Assembly (NCBI GenBank): GCA_905221605.1 | Contig: CAJNDS010002282.1 | Span: 168,501-232,500 of the forward strand | Source: Symbiodinium natans | Lineage: Eukaryota > Sar > Dinophyceae > Suessiales > Symbiodiniaceae | Reading direction: 5' to 3' | DNA: 64,000 nt | Shown here: positions 1 to 10,443 of the stretch, one piece after another | Numbering within the stretch: position 1 is the stretch's first letter | Layout: every line of letters starts with the position of its first letter | Notes under the pieces: generated by a model | What the model saw: the letters and a program-made list of their open reading frames with translations, nothing else | Told to the model about the DNA's origin: nothing | Database searches by the model: none | Made by a program: the position numbers and the translations under genes

Positions 1-1072
1 GGCGCGCGTCGCCCTTTTGGGGGGCATGCCCTAGGCCCATCTATGTCCAGGCCTCACACAGCACCTCCGCCCCCCGTCTCCCCCCCCCCCCCCAAAATGT
101 GATTCACGGTGGTTTAGTATTTAGGGGGTAGGATGTAATTAGGGCTTTATAGGGTTTCGGCTTTCCCTTCTCCCCTCCGCCCCGTTGTTGCTCAACGGTG
201 GTTCGGCTTGAGGGTTTGGGTTGAGGGTTCAGGGCTGGGACTTTTCACCGGGGCATTCCCACCTGTGGGAGCGGGGGGGCCCCCCCCGGTGTGGTGGGGT
301 TGAGTTGCATGTTGTATATACGACGTGAGTGCAGTAGATAACCTTTCGGCACAAGCGCTCACGCTCTCTGGAATCCAAGTGTCGATCTGCAGAGTTTCCG
401 ATGACACGTGTCAACTGTTGAACGTTGGGATTATCGGCGTGCTCCAAAACGCCCGGGACATTGGCCATGGATGCGCCAGCGCCGACCCTGTTTGGGAGCA
501 CTGCCGTGGCCATAGGCTGCGTGGCCCTGCTGGCGGCACACTGGCATGCTACGAAGGCTTTTGCCCGCCCGTCGGTTTTGTCACAGCCTTGCTTCTCTAA
601 TCTTCTCTAGCTCGCAGGCGGATGTGAAGTTCGGGGTGTCGAAGCTCCTCCACTTTGTGGAAGACTGGGCCGAAGCCTTACGAAGCAGAAGCCTTCTGAG
701 ACGGGCCTTAAGCTTTAAGCATTGCAGCGTTGCAGTTGCCTCGTGGGAAGGGCTCCGGTCTCAGCCCCATGGCCGCCCGCGTCGAGGAGGAGCGGGTTTG
801 CCGAGCGACTTGCCGGGTTCTGAGGGAAGCGTCTTTGTTTCCTTTAGTGTTTGGGGCTGTGACACAGAGCAAAAGGGGAGCGGCTCAACTCGCCTGGGCA
901 AAAGACCAGCCACAGCCGCTCCACGCAGCTTCAAGATGTAGCGGCTGCCATTTTTCTGCATAAAATATAGCAACTTCGCATGCAGGCATGGCGCATGGTA
1001 ATCGATGGCTTAGCACTTTGTTGTACCTACGCATCGTGACGTAATACGGTGTAAGACAGAACGCTTGCCCTC
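1..1072. other. No confident gene; left margin
   Basis: GC-rich sequence with C-homopolymers near 81-93 and 280-287. Several open frames overlap on both strands without a recognisable domain. The only one with a protein-like pattern is the short plus-strand frame at 467-610, listed separately. The stretch probably holds intron or upstream sequence of the PAS-like gene that follows. Confidence 0.5.
467..610 (+). CDS. Possible short signal/transit-peptide exon
   Basis: A 47-codon frame starting at ATG 467 carries one hydrophobic stretch (about residues 8-24, LFGSTAVAIGCVALLAAH) followed by basic and hydroxylated residues beginning FARPS. A hydrophobic signal followed by a Phe-led hydroxylated segment is the general form of plastid leaders in peridinin dinoflagellates. 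That comparison is inference from shape only. The frame ends at TAG 608-610 inside a pyrimidine-rich tract, so it may instead be the start of a spliced gene. No homolog is recognised. Confidence 0.2.
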   Translation: MDAPAPTLFGSTAVAIGCVALLAAHWHATKAFARPSVLSQPCFSNLL

Positions 1073-1087
1073 TTCCGCGAGGAGCTC

Positions 1088-2047
1088 ATGCAGGTGCGCG
1101 TGAAGATTTGTTTGTTGATCAACCGGCTCTGCGTTCATGTAGTTGTTGTTATGATGTTGCTCCTGGTGGCGGAGTTCCTCCGTGCACCCAGCCTGCAATC
1201 GACGTTCTGCTTGCTTCAATGTGTGGTTGCATACCTGTCTCATGCCCTGATCTTCACGTACCCGCGGATTGTGACATCTTCGGTCCTTCGCCCTTTGCGG
1301 CTGTTCTTCTTTGCGCTCATCTTGACGCTCATCTTAGTGAGTGGCTCCAACGACAGTACGGACGAGATTTTGGGGCGGCTGGGCTTTTGCCTGTCAGCAC
1401 AAGTTATTCAGGCGTTTGTTTTTCCCGTGGGTGCAATGACATTGGTGCAGTCCGTCTCCTATGCCGCTGCCCACACCTGGGTGACAGGGCAGGTGTTCGG
1501 CGCTGTAAACCTGTGGCTGGTAATTTTCCAATTGTGCCTACAGGCAATAATCTGTATCGCCCTCCCGATCATTTTCGAGTTCGCCGTTCGGGAGTGGATT
1601 GTGGCATCCTTCCAGTCGCAAGACTCAGACTCAATGATTGCGGGCTTTCGGCAGATGCTGAAAGGGATCTGTGATGGAGATTTGCTTCTGGACGGCAACT
1701 TCCAGATCTGCGGGAGCGCGCCGTGCCTTCAACGGCTCTTGTCAAGTAGCGAGGACTTTGCTGGACACAGCTTTCGGGAGCTCATCGTCGATGAGGAGGC
1801 GAGGGCAATGTTCGATCTCTTCCTGGGATCTGCCGCGGCCAAGGGCGACGGCGAAGAGGGCACCCAAGGTGGTGCCCCGCGGTGCCTGCGGGTGCCTCTG
1901 CGGGCCTTCTCGGGGCAGACGATTTCGGTGGACGTTTTCCACGTCCCTTTGCCACCCAGTCTCTGCGGTGAGAGCACCACCTATCACCTGCAGCTTGGTT
2001 GCGTCATGTCGGATATCTTGCTGCTATGTGAAGTATGGAAGTGCTGA
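1088..2047 (+). CDS. Multi-pass membrane protein with PAS-like domain (main exon)
   Basis: The 319-codon frame has about five to six hydrophobic helices in residues 8-175 (for example VVVVMMLLLVAEFL and LFFFALILTLILVS), then a short charged linker and a PAS-like segment from about residue 190 (GICDGDLLLDGNFQICG, then FAGHSFRELIVDEEARAMF). This arrangement of membrane domain plus PAS-like sensor is one I recognise from large dinoflagellate families of unknown function. The frame is open upstream of ATG 1088 for a few codons, so the true start may be earlier. The last codons after STTYHLQL look like read-through into an intron, so the exon probably ends near 1990 and the ORF stop at 2045 is unlikely to be the protein end. 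Role in sensing is inference; ligand unknown. Confidence 0.6.
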   Translation: MQVRVKICLLINRLCVHVVVVMMLLLVAEFLRAPSLQSTFCLLQCVVAYLSHALIFTYPRIVTSSVLRPLRLFFFALILTLILVSGSNDSTDEILGRLGFCLSAQVIQAFVFPVGAMTLVQSVSYAAAHTWVTGQVFGAVNLWLVIFQLCLQAIICIALPIIFEFAVREWIVASFQSQDSDSMIAGFRQMLKGICDGDLLLDGNFQICGSAPCLQRLLSSSEDFAGHSFRELIVDEEARAMFDLFLGSAAAKGDGEEGTQGGAPRCLRVPLRAFSGQTISVDVFHVPLPPSLCGESTTYHLQLGCVMSDILLLCEVWKC

Positions 2048-2450
2048 GGCTTGCCCTGAAGGAGGATGTGCATTCCAGGCAGCTCCCAGAAGCACCTCTT
2101 TGGCATTGTGACACCTCTGCAGGTTGCTGGTGTTCTGTAGCGATTCCGGGGTTTTGTGTTTGGTGTGGGACACTAAGGCGGATCCGACGCACAATGCCGC
2201 CCGACTTGTTCTGGGAAGTCGTCTCGGGTCCCCTCCATGGGCTTCCCTTCCCCTTTGCCCCTTTGCCCCTTGCCCCAGGTTCTTCCCAGCAGCCTGCTGG
2301 CCTCCAGGCGCGCCCCGACAGCACGCTCTGCTGCAAGCAGTGCCGCCGCCTGGCGAACTTCGGAGATGGCATGGCGGTTGGGGTCTGCTTCGTGCTGCAT
2401 ATTTCGGCATAGAATATATGTAATGCATCGTGCAGCAGCGAGACTCCTGA

Positions 2451-3065
2451 TTGCGGCAAGGACGTCGTGGAATGCTACGAGGAGCTGGTGGAGATGACGC
2501 TGCTGGTGAATGCCAGCACAGCACTGATGGACATCGAGGAGGCCCACCTGAGATTCGCGCCTTGGCTCCCACAGTTATCCCAGAGTGGCTGGCAACGTTG
2601 GTCGGCTCCCAAGGAGCGCACGACCGACGACTCCAAGGCGTGCTGTGCTGTTGCGAACATAGGGCGTGCACGTGCCGATGTGCTGCGTCTGCGGCTCGGA
2701 GGTGCAGATGGGGATGCCCACGCTAAAGCGCTTTGCACGGCCACTGGACTGGGCCGGCATCGACGCCGTCCTGCGCGGCTACGCGCGAACTGTGCAGAAG
2801 GCTTCGGCCCGCGGCCAGAAGGCCTTGCACTCGCAAAGGCAAAGGCCTTTCAGATTGCCGCTAGAAGCCTTGTTACCTGGCCAGGCGGTGGCGGAGGAGA
2901 AGCAGGCTACGGGCAGTGGAAGGGGTGTGCAGGTAATGGTCATGGTCACATTCGGTTGTAACGTGCTCAAGCTACTCAGCCTCTCGCTGCAGGCGTTGCC
3001 GGCGATGACGCTGCGCCTGCCCGGCGAGTCACGGAAGCACCTCCGATCAAGGCATCTTGCAGATC
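2451..3065 (+). other. Probable downstream exons of the PAS-like gene
   Basis: Three protein-like plus-strand pieces lie in separate frames. About 2467-2550 reads as a helix with MTLLVNASTALMDIEEAHL. About 2680-2830 reads GMPTLKRFARPLDWAGIDAV followed by LRGYARTVQ. About 2992-3060 reads MTLRLPGESRKHLRSRHLAD. Their order and style match the C-terminal half of PAS-like dinoflagellate membrane proteins, so they are most simply read as further exons of the gene whose main exon is at 1088. Splice sites were not fixed, and the sequence between the pieces contains stops in every joining frame. Confidence 0.4.
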
Positions 3066-3075
3066 TTGCAGTATC

Positions 3076-3120
3076 ATATATATATATATGTAATTATATA
3101 TACATATATATATATATATA
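3076..3120. repeat. AT microsatellite
   Basis: A run of alternating A and T broken by a central TGTAATTATATATACA, giving an almost self-complementary tract. It lies directly after the last PAS-gene exon candidate. Confidence 0.9.
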
Positions 3121-3473
3121 AGTATGGGGGACGTTTCGATTCGACATGATTAGACTCCGAACTGCGGCCCTACCCGCCGGCACCAGCTCCGCAGGCATGT
3201 GTCCATCAGCTCCCCCTTCCCGCGCGAGAACGCCACTGACGATGTCTTCCTTTTTTTGCATCTGACGCTTGGCGGTTTGAGGTCGCATGTCGAGGCAGAA
3301 GCACAAGCCTCCAAGTCAAATCATGGAGAAAACTCGGCTGTTTTGGCCTGTATCAGAGACCCCCCCCCCCCAGTTTTGCCGCATGGTGTTGGGTCTATAA
3401 GAATGGCGCAGCAGCTACAGCACTCTGATCATGCTATGGGTGCTAGCGATGTTACCTGTGACTTGCAACTCGC

Positions 3474-3744
3474 ATGACAGTTCATATTTGTCTCGTTGTT
3501 ATCTGCTGTCTTCCGCTGCTACTGTTGTTACAATATGTTGTGGCATGTTGTGGCCAGACAAACCTGCATGTTATGCTCGGGGAACTGGGGCAGGAAGCAA
3601 ACCCAGATGTTCAAATCGGAGTTGTAGCTTCTCACAATGCTCAGCATCGACCCCATGTCTTAGCCGCAAGTGCTCTCGGCGCGACTTGGGTGCATGGAAT
3701 GGTTCACATTGGGCCGGCCGGGGATGATGCCTTTGAGTGGAAGA
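3474..3744 (+). CDS. Secreted-protein first exon, function unknown
   Basis: ATG 3474 opens a frame whose first 24 residues form a strong signal peptide (VVICCLPLLLLLQYVVACC) followed by a hydrophilic segment with ASHNAQHRPHVLAASALGAT and HIGPAGDDAFEWK. The frame meets TAA at 3747, but the bases just before it read AAGAG then GTAACG, a good GT donor. I therefore read this as a first coding exon ending near 3744, with the stop inside the intron. I do not recognise the family. Possible later exons at about 3870-4100 and 4130-4225 are open and protein-like but cannot be joined with certainty. Confidence 0.45.
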
Positions 3745-3749
3745 GGTAA

Positions 3750-4815
3750 CGGCCCCTTATGGTCACGAGAGGAAGGTCACGAAAGTGTGGGAGTGATGGG
3801 TGTGCGTATGCGTGCATGGTTTTGATCCCAAGCTGCAAAGGGTGGGCTTCGAGGGGCCTTCGCCACCGCCGACGTCTCGCCTGGGGGACCTGGACGAGAA
3901 CCAGCGACCCAGCTGCAAGGGGGTTCTCGGCTGCCACAGACGTTTCCGGATGACCGGAAACTGCCAGGCTGCCAGAGGGAAAATCGTTCCGAGTTCTTCC
4001 GAGTCATGCGAGGTGTCAGTCGCCGCCTTTGACTGCGGGTCAGGAGGCGCGAGTGGACCTGCAGCCCGAAAGATATGCCCCCACATGCCCCCACACTTCG
4101 TCCTCCAATCTCAAGACTCGGGGGCTGCTGCAACCTCGTCCTGAATCTCGTGAACGATCTCGTAAAGTCAGATGCGTGGGCCAAGCTGCAACTCCTGCAA
4201 GGTGGCCTAACATCCAAGCGTATCTATAGGCCCCATGTTTGGCTTAGGTGGCCAACCTTGAACTCAAAGGGGAACATCCTCTTTGCTTGTGAAAGCAGTG
4301 CCCGACCGCGCGACCACGCCTTGTGGAGGAGCCCTCACCGTCGGCCGTGGGGCCACAGCGGCGGTCGAGGCCCCGATGCGGGTGCCAGGTGCAGCCTAAT
4401 TCGGGTTTAGGGTTTCGGGTGGAGAATGAATGTGTGCTCTTTGAAATGATTGCGGGAAGGAGCGTGCGCGTGCCTAAGGCAGGTCCCAGGATAGCTTGGT
4501 CTTCTTCCAAGTGGGGTCGCCCCGCATCGCAGAGGCGCCGCCGGAAGCGTTCTGTTGCGGATGAGAGGCGAGCAACAGAAGATTCAAGCCCCACGTGAGA
4601 GGCGTCATTTTAAGACACAGTTCTGAGACGTGGCCCGCCTGCCAAAGAAGAGCGTAGTCTCTCGCTTTGATCCTTGAGTGTGGCGACGATGTGAACATAT
4701 GTGAACCCCCTGGCAATTTGCTTTCTTTGGGGTTTTGTTTTTCCAGGCCTAGCCTCGTCCTTCTTGAAATGCATCTCTGACTCTGTATACCAAACCTCGG
4801 GGCATCCAGGCGGAT
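3750..4815. other. Unassigned gene-space sequence
   Basis: GC-rich DNA with overlapping open frames. The most protein-like plus-strand piece is about 4130-4225 (LVLNLVNDLVKSDAWAKLQL), a helix that could be an exon of the preceding secreted-protein gene. Nothing else could be supported. Confidence 0.35.
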
Positions 4816-5299
4816 GCAAAATTCCCCTAAATACTCATCCTTTTGATCGAAAGATTCCTTTCATTCCCTGAGAATTCCAAAATGGATAGGAAGATGAGGT
4901 ATCAAATCATCGTGAATTATTTCATATTTCTTTTTTGGCTCAATATATGTTCTAATTCTCTCTCAATCAATCTATTTCATTCTTAAATAATGATATCATG
5001 CATGGGCTTCAAACAAATCTTCCTTATAGGTTAACCTCATAAATTTGAATAGGTATCTTTTCAAGGATATATCCCTATAAAAGGCTACGGGCTCGACCCC
5101 TATTTTCGCTCTGCGGCCGCCCTGTCGGATGCCCCGCCTCCTCTTCCGGTCCATTTGGCTGCTTGTGAGGGCCTTGCAGGGGGATCCTGAAAATTCCGGG
5201 AATTTTAACACGTTTTGTCTAAAAATCCTGGGAATTTTGGGAATCATCCGGAGCTGAAAATTCCCGGAATTTTAGGAATTGTCCGGATTGAGGTTTGGG
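4816..5299. other. AT-rich stretch with degenerate CCGGGAATTTT motifs
   Basis: From about 4816 the composition changes to AT-rich, non-coding sequence up to about 5090. A short GC-rich piece follows, then 5185-5285 repeats imperfect palindromic motifs of the type AAAATTCCGGGAATTTT four times. The same CCGGGAATTTT core is the heart of the 21-bp tandem array at 35319-35800. No gene is seen. Confidence 0.6.
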
Positions 5300-6850
5300 T
5301 TTTCCTTGGGCTGTCACGGCTTGGTCCGCTTGGGCGGTTTTGGGCTGTCACGGTGTTGTCCGCTTGGTCGAAATTGGGCTGTCACGGCGTTGTCCGCTTG
5401 GTCCGCTTGGGCGATTTTGGGCTGTCATGGTGTTGTCTGCTTGGTCGGTTTTGGCCTGTCACGGTGTTGTCCGCTTGGGCGGTTTTGGGCTTTCACGGTG
5501 TTGTCCGTTTGGTCGATTTTGGGCTGTCACGGTATTGTCCGCTTGGTCCGCTTGGGCGGTTTTGGGCTGTCGCGGTGTTGTCCGCTTGGGCGGTTTTGGG
5601 TTGTCACGGTGCTGTCCGCTTGGTCGGTTTTGGGCCGTCATTGTTGTCCGTTTGTTTTGGGTTGTCACGGTGTTGTCTGTTTGGTCGGATGTTCGTTGTC
5701 ACGGTGTTGTCCGCTTGTGTTTTGGACTGTCACGGTGTTGTCTGCTTGGTCGGTTTTGGGTTGTTATGGTGTTGTCCGCTTGGTCTGCTTTGGTGGTTTT
5801 GGGTTGTCATGGTGTTGTCTGTTTGGTCGGTTTTGGGTTGTTGTGGTCAGTTGTGGTATTGTCCGTTTGGTCCGCTTGGGTGGTTTTGGGTTGTCATGGT
5901 GTTGTCCGCTTGGTCTGTTTTGGGCTGTCACGGTGTTGTCTGCTTGGGCGGTTTTGGGCTGTCACGGTGTTGGCCGCTTGGGCGGTTTTGGGTTGTCACA
6001 ATGTTGTCCGCTTCGTCGATTTTGGATTGTCATGGTGTTGTCCGCTTGGGTGGTTTTGGGTTGTCACGAAGTTGTCCGCTTGGTCGGTTTTGGGCTGTCA
6101 TGGTGTTGTCTGCTTGGGCGGTTTTGGGCTCTCATGGTGTTGTCCGCTTGGTCGGTTTTGGGTTGTCATGGTGTTGTCCGCTTGGTCCGCTTGGGCGATT
6201 TTGGGTTGTCATGGTGTTGTCTGCTTGGTCGGTTTTGGGTTGTCATAGTGTTGTCCGCTTGGTCCGCTTGGGTGGTTTTGGGTTGTCACGGTATTGTCCG
6301 CTTGGTCGGTTTTGGGTTGTCATAGTGTTGTCCGTTTGGTCCGCTTGGTCCGCTTGGGTGGTTTTGGGTTGTTATGGTGTTGTCTGTTTGGTCGGTTTTG
6401 AGTTGTTATAATGTTGTCTGTTTGGTCCGCTTGGGTTGTCACGGTGTTGTCGATTTGGGCGATTTTGGGTTGTCATGGTGTTGTCTGCTTAGTCTGTATG
6501 GGGTGATTTTGGGTTGTCATGGTATTGTCTGGTTGGTCGGTTTTGGGCCGTTATGGTGTTGTCTGTTTGTTTTGGGTTGTCACGGTGTTGTCTGTTTGGT
6601 CGGATGTTCGTTGTCACGGTATTGTCTGCTTGGGCGGTTTTGGGCTGTCATGGCATTGTCTGTTTGGTCCGCTTTGGTGGTTTTGGGTTGTCATGGTGTT
6701 GTCTGTTTGGTCAATTTTGGGTTGTTATTATGGTATTGTTTGTTTGGTCTGCTTGGGTGCGTTTTGGGTTGTTATGGTAATATTTGTTTGGTCGATTTGG
6801 GATTGCCATGGCGGTGTTTGTTTGGTCCGATTGGGCGATTTTAGATTGTC
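5300..6850. repeat. Tandem array of about 34-bp G/T-rich units
   Basis: About 45 copies of a unit of about 34 bp containing TTGTCCGCTTGG and GGTTTTGGGCTGTCACGG. Some copies carry extra 9-bp TCCGCTTGG steps. The right half is more diverged (TGT for CGC). All three plus-strand frames stay open for hundreds of codons because the unit lacks stop triplets in every frame and 34 is not a multiple of three. I treat the long frames here as a by-product of the repeat and not as genes. Confidence 0.9.
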
Positions 6851-8000
6851 CCGATATTCTATTTATATTCTTAATATTATCTAATGGGAAACTTTATAAT
6901 TTCTACTAATTCAGATTTAGATTCGTTTATTTTTATTTCTCAATCAAAATATGGTATCGCATTATTAAGCCACCCTTTCATTTTTTTCAGATTTATTCAA
7001 GCTTCTCTAGCGTTACAAATCCCGCTCTTAGATATATGTCTCGGGTTGGTACGACTACCACAACATCTTGATTCCTAGCTAATTTTACGAATCCTTCCCT
7101 ATCATTGGCAAAATCCGTCAAAAATTTGTCACCAATTATCTGGGAGTCATTCTTATATTTTTTAGGACGTGAGGTTCAATTCTTTTCTATTTGCTCTGAT
7201 CTTTGGTCCGTATTTGCCGTCCGCATTTTTTCTTGATATTCCTTAGTCTCTTTTAGAGATTGGCAGACGTATATGCCGTCGATGGAATCGACGGGTCCCC
7301 TCTAGTTTGAATTATTTGGATCGAATGTCTCTGGTCTACAATGTTTTAGATGATTGCTTGTAGATCTGGTATGATTAAATATTCGTAGATCAAATAGAAT
7401 GATACTTGTAGATATTTGAAAGAACTTAATTCTGAATGAAATGATAATATACGTATTTTGAAATTATTTCGATCGGTTAGATTTTGAGAATCTAGACATA
7501 TATTTATGATCTTTCATTTTCTTTATATTGAGTAGATATTAAATAAATTTCTTCTTTATATATTTCTTAGGGAGGGATTTTTTAGATAAATGATATTATA
7601 TTCTATAGATGATTATATTCGATCATAAGAATTTTAGGATTTCTATTGATATTCATATTTTCAATTTGATATGATAGGAATATTTTAGATATTTTATTTT
7701 GAAGAATTTATAAAATATATTTAATAGATGAATATTCTGATGGACTTACGATAATTATTTCTATCTTCGAAAATAAATATATATGATAGAATATGTTTGA
7801 AATAAAAAATTTTCGATTATAATATGAAAATTTGGAATCTATTTGAAATGTCATCGATATTCTTCTTCTGATATTTGATTTTTTAATATTCTTTATTTAA
7901 AATCTATCATTTTTTCTTTATTTGGATTTAATCTTTCTATGATAACGCATGGTTTGAAATCTTCTTGTCTTGAGATATCGTTGGCTACTCATTTGTCGTC
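6851..8000. other. AT-rich island without a recognisable gene
   Basis: About 1.15 kb of strongly AT-rich DNA between the 34-bp array and the first LTR. The longest frame is about 64 codons (6884-7078) and matches nothing I know. Codon-like structure is absent. The composition is far from the GC-rich gene space and retroelements around it. An organellar, bacterial or AT-rich repeat origin is possible but cannot be decided here. Confidence 0.7.
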
Positions 8001-8143
8001 TGCGGAAATGCAAAGCTTCCCCGCACTGGCGCACATAGTTGTTTTGCTCGCTTGAGCCATTCAGTTAACGGTCAAGGTCGGATGCATAGCTGTTGCGCTT
8101 CTGGTTTTACTGGACTATACAAGAAAGAAGCTCTGCTTTCACA
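8001..8143 (-). repeat. 3' LTR of element 1
   Basis: 143 bp with TG...CA ends, identical to 16480-16622 except at one position. On the minus strand it follows the RNase H coding region, so it is the 3' LTR. The bases just inside it (8144-8160) are moderately purine-rich on the coding strand and could serve as polypurine tract, but this is weak. Confidence 0.9.
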
Positions 8144-8163
8144 TCCATGGTCTTTTTAAGACC

Positions 8164-10443
8164 TTAGACCGGTCTGCTGCCGGCTTTCTTCGAGGAGCGG
8201 TCTCGGTCGATCTTCAGTGTGCCTTTTGCCATCAGCAAGTGTAGCTGTTCACTGCGCATCCGTTTGGTGAGGGCATCAGCAGGCATGGATTTGGTCTCAA
8301 TCCACTCAACTTTCGTCGTGGCACCAGCTGGGATGCCATCTGTGTTGAGCGGGTCTCCGTAGGCCTCACCATTTTCCCGCCAGATCATCTGGCGAAGAGC
8401 ACTCATATCGATGGAAAGACGCTTGTCGCTTGTGGTTCCCATTCCACTTTGCAGCAGGTGCGCCTCCAAACTTCTGCAGTCCGTGAGCATCTGGATGGTG
8501 ACGGCGTCCATTGCTCGAACCTGCCAGTCTCCTTGCAACACGTGTCGCATTCCAAACATCACAGCACGCATGTGCTCTGCTTCTTCAAGCCCGGAGACCA
8601 TACTGAGCGTTTCGGCCTGAAGAGTGCTGCGGCAAACTCGGCGAATCACATTCGAGTGATGTTGGAGGAGATAGACCTCTCCTTCGCCCTTCTCCAAGAA
8701 GCTAGGGTCCGCAAGGAAGAGCAGTCGTCCACTCTGCGAGCGATTTCCCAAGACTTGTCCACTGCTGCTCGTATCGTAGTCGGCGGCGTAGGAGGCATCG
8801 GTGACCGAGAGAAGGATCGCCCGGTCAATGTCCACGGCTCCGTACTTGTAGAAGACACCAGCCTCGGGAGTTTTCTGCACGTAGTAGAGCAGCCGGTTGG
8901 CGTCCAGGAGGTCCTGCACGGAAGCCTGCTTCTGCACGGCTTGCAAGGCAGACAGCTCATATGATATGTCCGGTCGGCAGACCCGGCCAACCCATCCCAA
9001 CGAGCCAAGAACACTCCTCAGCTGGCTCGTCTCGGATTCGGTGGCTGGCAGGTCCCTTTGCTTGCGCCGTTGAGCAGTCAAATGGATCGCCCTGACCTTG
9101 GCAGCGGTGTTGGGACACGTCACCCGGATCCCTTCGGCCTCCTGGGTGATCAGCCTTCCACAATAGGTGAAGTTGCCCTCGTCAAGCGATCCAAATTTCA
9201 GATCCTGCTGAAGTCGGAGCATCACCTCGGTCATCTCGGGCCCACCTGTCCATAGGAGGTCGTCGACGTGGGAGACGACCAGTCCAAGAAGCTCGCCCTT
9301 GTTGTTGGACAAGGAATAGGCGGCCGGTTCGAAGGGGACCTCGCGCAGGCCGTGCTTCTTTGCGGTCTTGGCCAGCTTCTTCCAGAAACCACGTGGAGCG
9401 TCGCGGGTGCCGTAGACGGGCTTGTTGGCAATCATGATGCTGCCTTCTTCGACGCCTTCCACACCATCCTTGGGCAAAGAAAGCACGAGCTGACGCGTGA
9501 TACTCTCTCCCTGCAAAAAGGCCGCTGTGATGTCACCACCGAAAACTGGCCATCGACGTCCCGCAGCCAAAGCCAGGGTGAAAGACAGCATCTGCTGGCT
9601 GCACGTGGGACTGTCGGTTCGAAGCTCACTGTCCTTCTCCAAGTCACCGCGCACCACCATCCTTGCCTTGTGGCGGTCCTCCTCCCAGGGCTCGGACTTC
9701 AACGTGTCAACCCAGCGCGTGGGTATCACCTCCACCTCGGGGTGCTCCTTCAGGAACTTGGCCGCTTCAGCTGGGGGAAGCACTGTTGTGGCTTCGAAGC
9801 TTGTCCAGTTCATCCACTCCTTGGCGCGCGCCGCCAGCATCTTCTGCTTTCGTTCCGGGGTGGACTTGTTGAGGTGGAGCTCCTTTGCCCTGGCAGCGTT
9901 CGTCTTGGCCTTGGTGCGTCTGGCAAGGAACCCGACAAAGGCGGATCTCTCACTGGGTGCTCCACGTGTCAAGGGAGCTGGTGAACGCGACCTATCCGCA
10001 TCATGCTGTTGAAGGCTGCGAGCTGCGTTGGGCATCCCATCAAGAGCATCCGGTGATCGACGAAGAGCACGTTGCAAAGTGCCCTGCGCGAAGCTTTCCA
10101 GTGGGGTAGAAGTCGTCGGCTGTGTGTTGGTAGTCCGTGTAGAGGCGCTTTGAGCATCAGCTGCTGGCTGTGTGTCCGAAGACCGTCGACTTGGCGGCGC
10201 CGTGGCTGGACCACTCGGCGGTAGCAGTTCCTCTTCAGGTTCTCCACTGGTAGTGGGCACGTCCAGGTCTGAGTCACTTTCTTCGGGTACTGGAGGAAGC
10301 TGTTGCGCGCCAATGTTGCCTGCGGGCGGCGGAAGTCCAGGCGGTGGCCCCAGGACGGGCGGTGGACTTTCAATGGTCGGCTCTGCTGAAGGACTGGGCA
10401 AGTACTCCTCCAAGTCTGGGTCCTCATTGTCAAAGAAGGGAAT
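8164..10443 (-). CDS. Reverse transcriptase and RNase H, element 1
   Basis: This is the in-phase continuation after the TAG at 10444. A Pro/Ser-rich linker leads into a copia-type RT with RWVDTLKSEPWEEDRHKARM, GGDITAAFLQGES (first Asp) and VVSHVDDLLWTGG (the HVDD form of the YVDD motif), then GWVGRVCRPDISYELSALQ. RNase H follows with LSVTDASYAAD (Asp), STLQAETLSM (Glu) and LTDCRSLEAHL (Asp). The domain ends with the usual MPADALTKRM. Apart from the TAG no lesion is seen, so the RT half looks potentially functional if translated. The protein copies element RNA to DNA in the cytoplasm or particle. Confidence 0.9.
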   Translation of the reverse strand: MPFFDNEDPDLEEYLPSPSAEPTIESPPPVLGPPPGLPPPAGNIGAQQLPPVPEESDSDLDVPTTSGEPEEELLPPSGPATAPPSRRSSDTQPAADAQSASTRTTNTQPTTSTPLESFAQGTLQRALRRSPDALDGMPNAARSLQQHDADRSRSPAPLTRGAPSERSAFVGFLARRTKAKTNAARAKELHLNKSTPERKQKMLAARAKEWMNWTSFEATTVLPPAEAAKFLKEHPEVEVIPTRWVDTLKSEPWEEDRHKARMVVRGDLEKDSELRTDSPTCSQQMLSFTLALAAGRRWPVFGGDITAAFLQGESITRQLVLSLPKDGVEGVEEGSIMIANKPVYGTRDAPRGFWKKLAKTAKKHGLREVPFEPAAYSLSNNKGELLGLVVSHVDDLLWTGGPEMTEVMLRLQQDLKFGSLDEGNFTYCGRLITQEAEGIRVTCPNTAAKVRAIHLTAQRRKQRDLPATESETSQLRSVLGSLGWVGRVCRPDISYELSALQAVQKQASVQDLLDANRLLYYVQKTPEAGVFYKYGAVDIDRAILLSVTDASYAADYDTSSSGQVLGNRSQSGRLLFLADPSFLEKGEGEVYLLQHHSNVIRRVCRSTLQAETLSMVSGLEEAEHMRAVMFGMRHVLQGDWQVRAMDAVTIQMLTDCRSLEAHLLQSGMGTTSDKRLSIDMSALRQMIWRENGEAYGDPLNTDGIPAGATTKVEWIETKSMPADALTKRMRSEQLHLLMAKGTLKIDRDRSSKKAGSRPV

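Noticed and set aside
5215-6884. Several plus-strand ORFs of 120-398 codons
   Set aside because: All lie in the 34-bp array, which has no stop codons in any plus frame. The peptides are the same 34-residue cycle in different phase.
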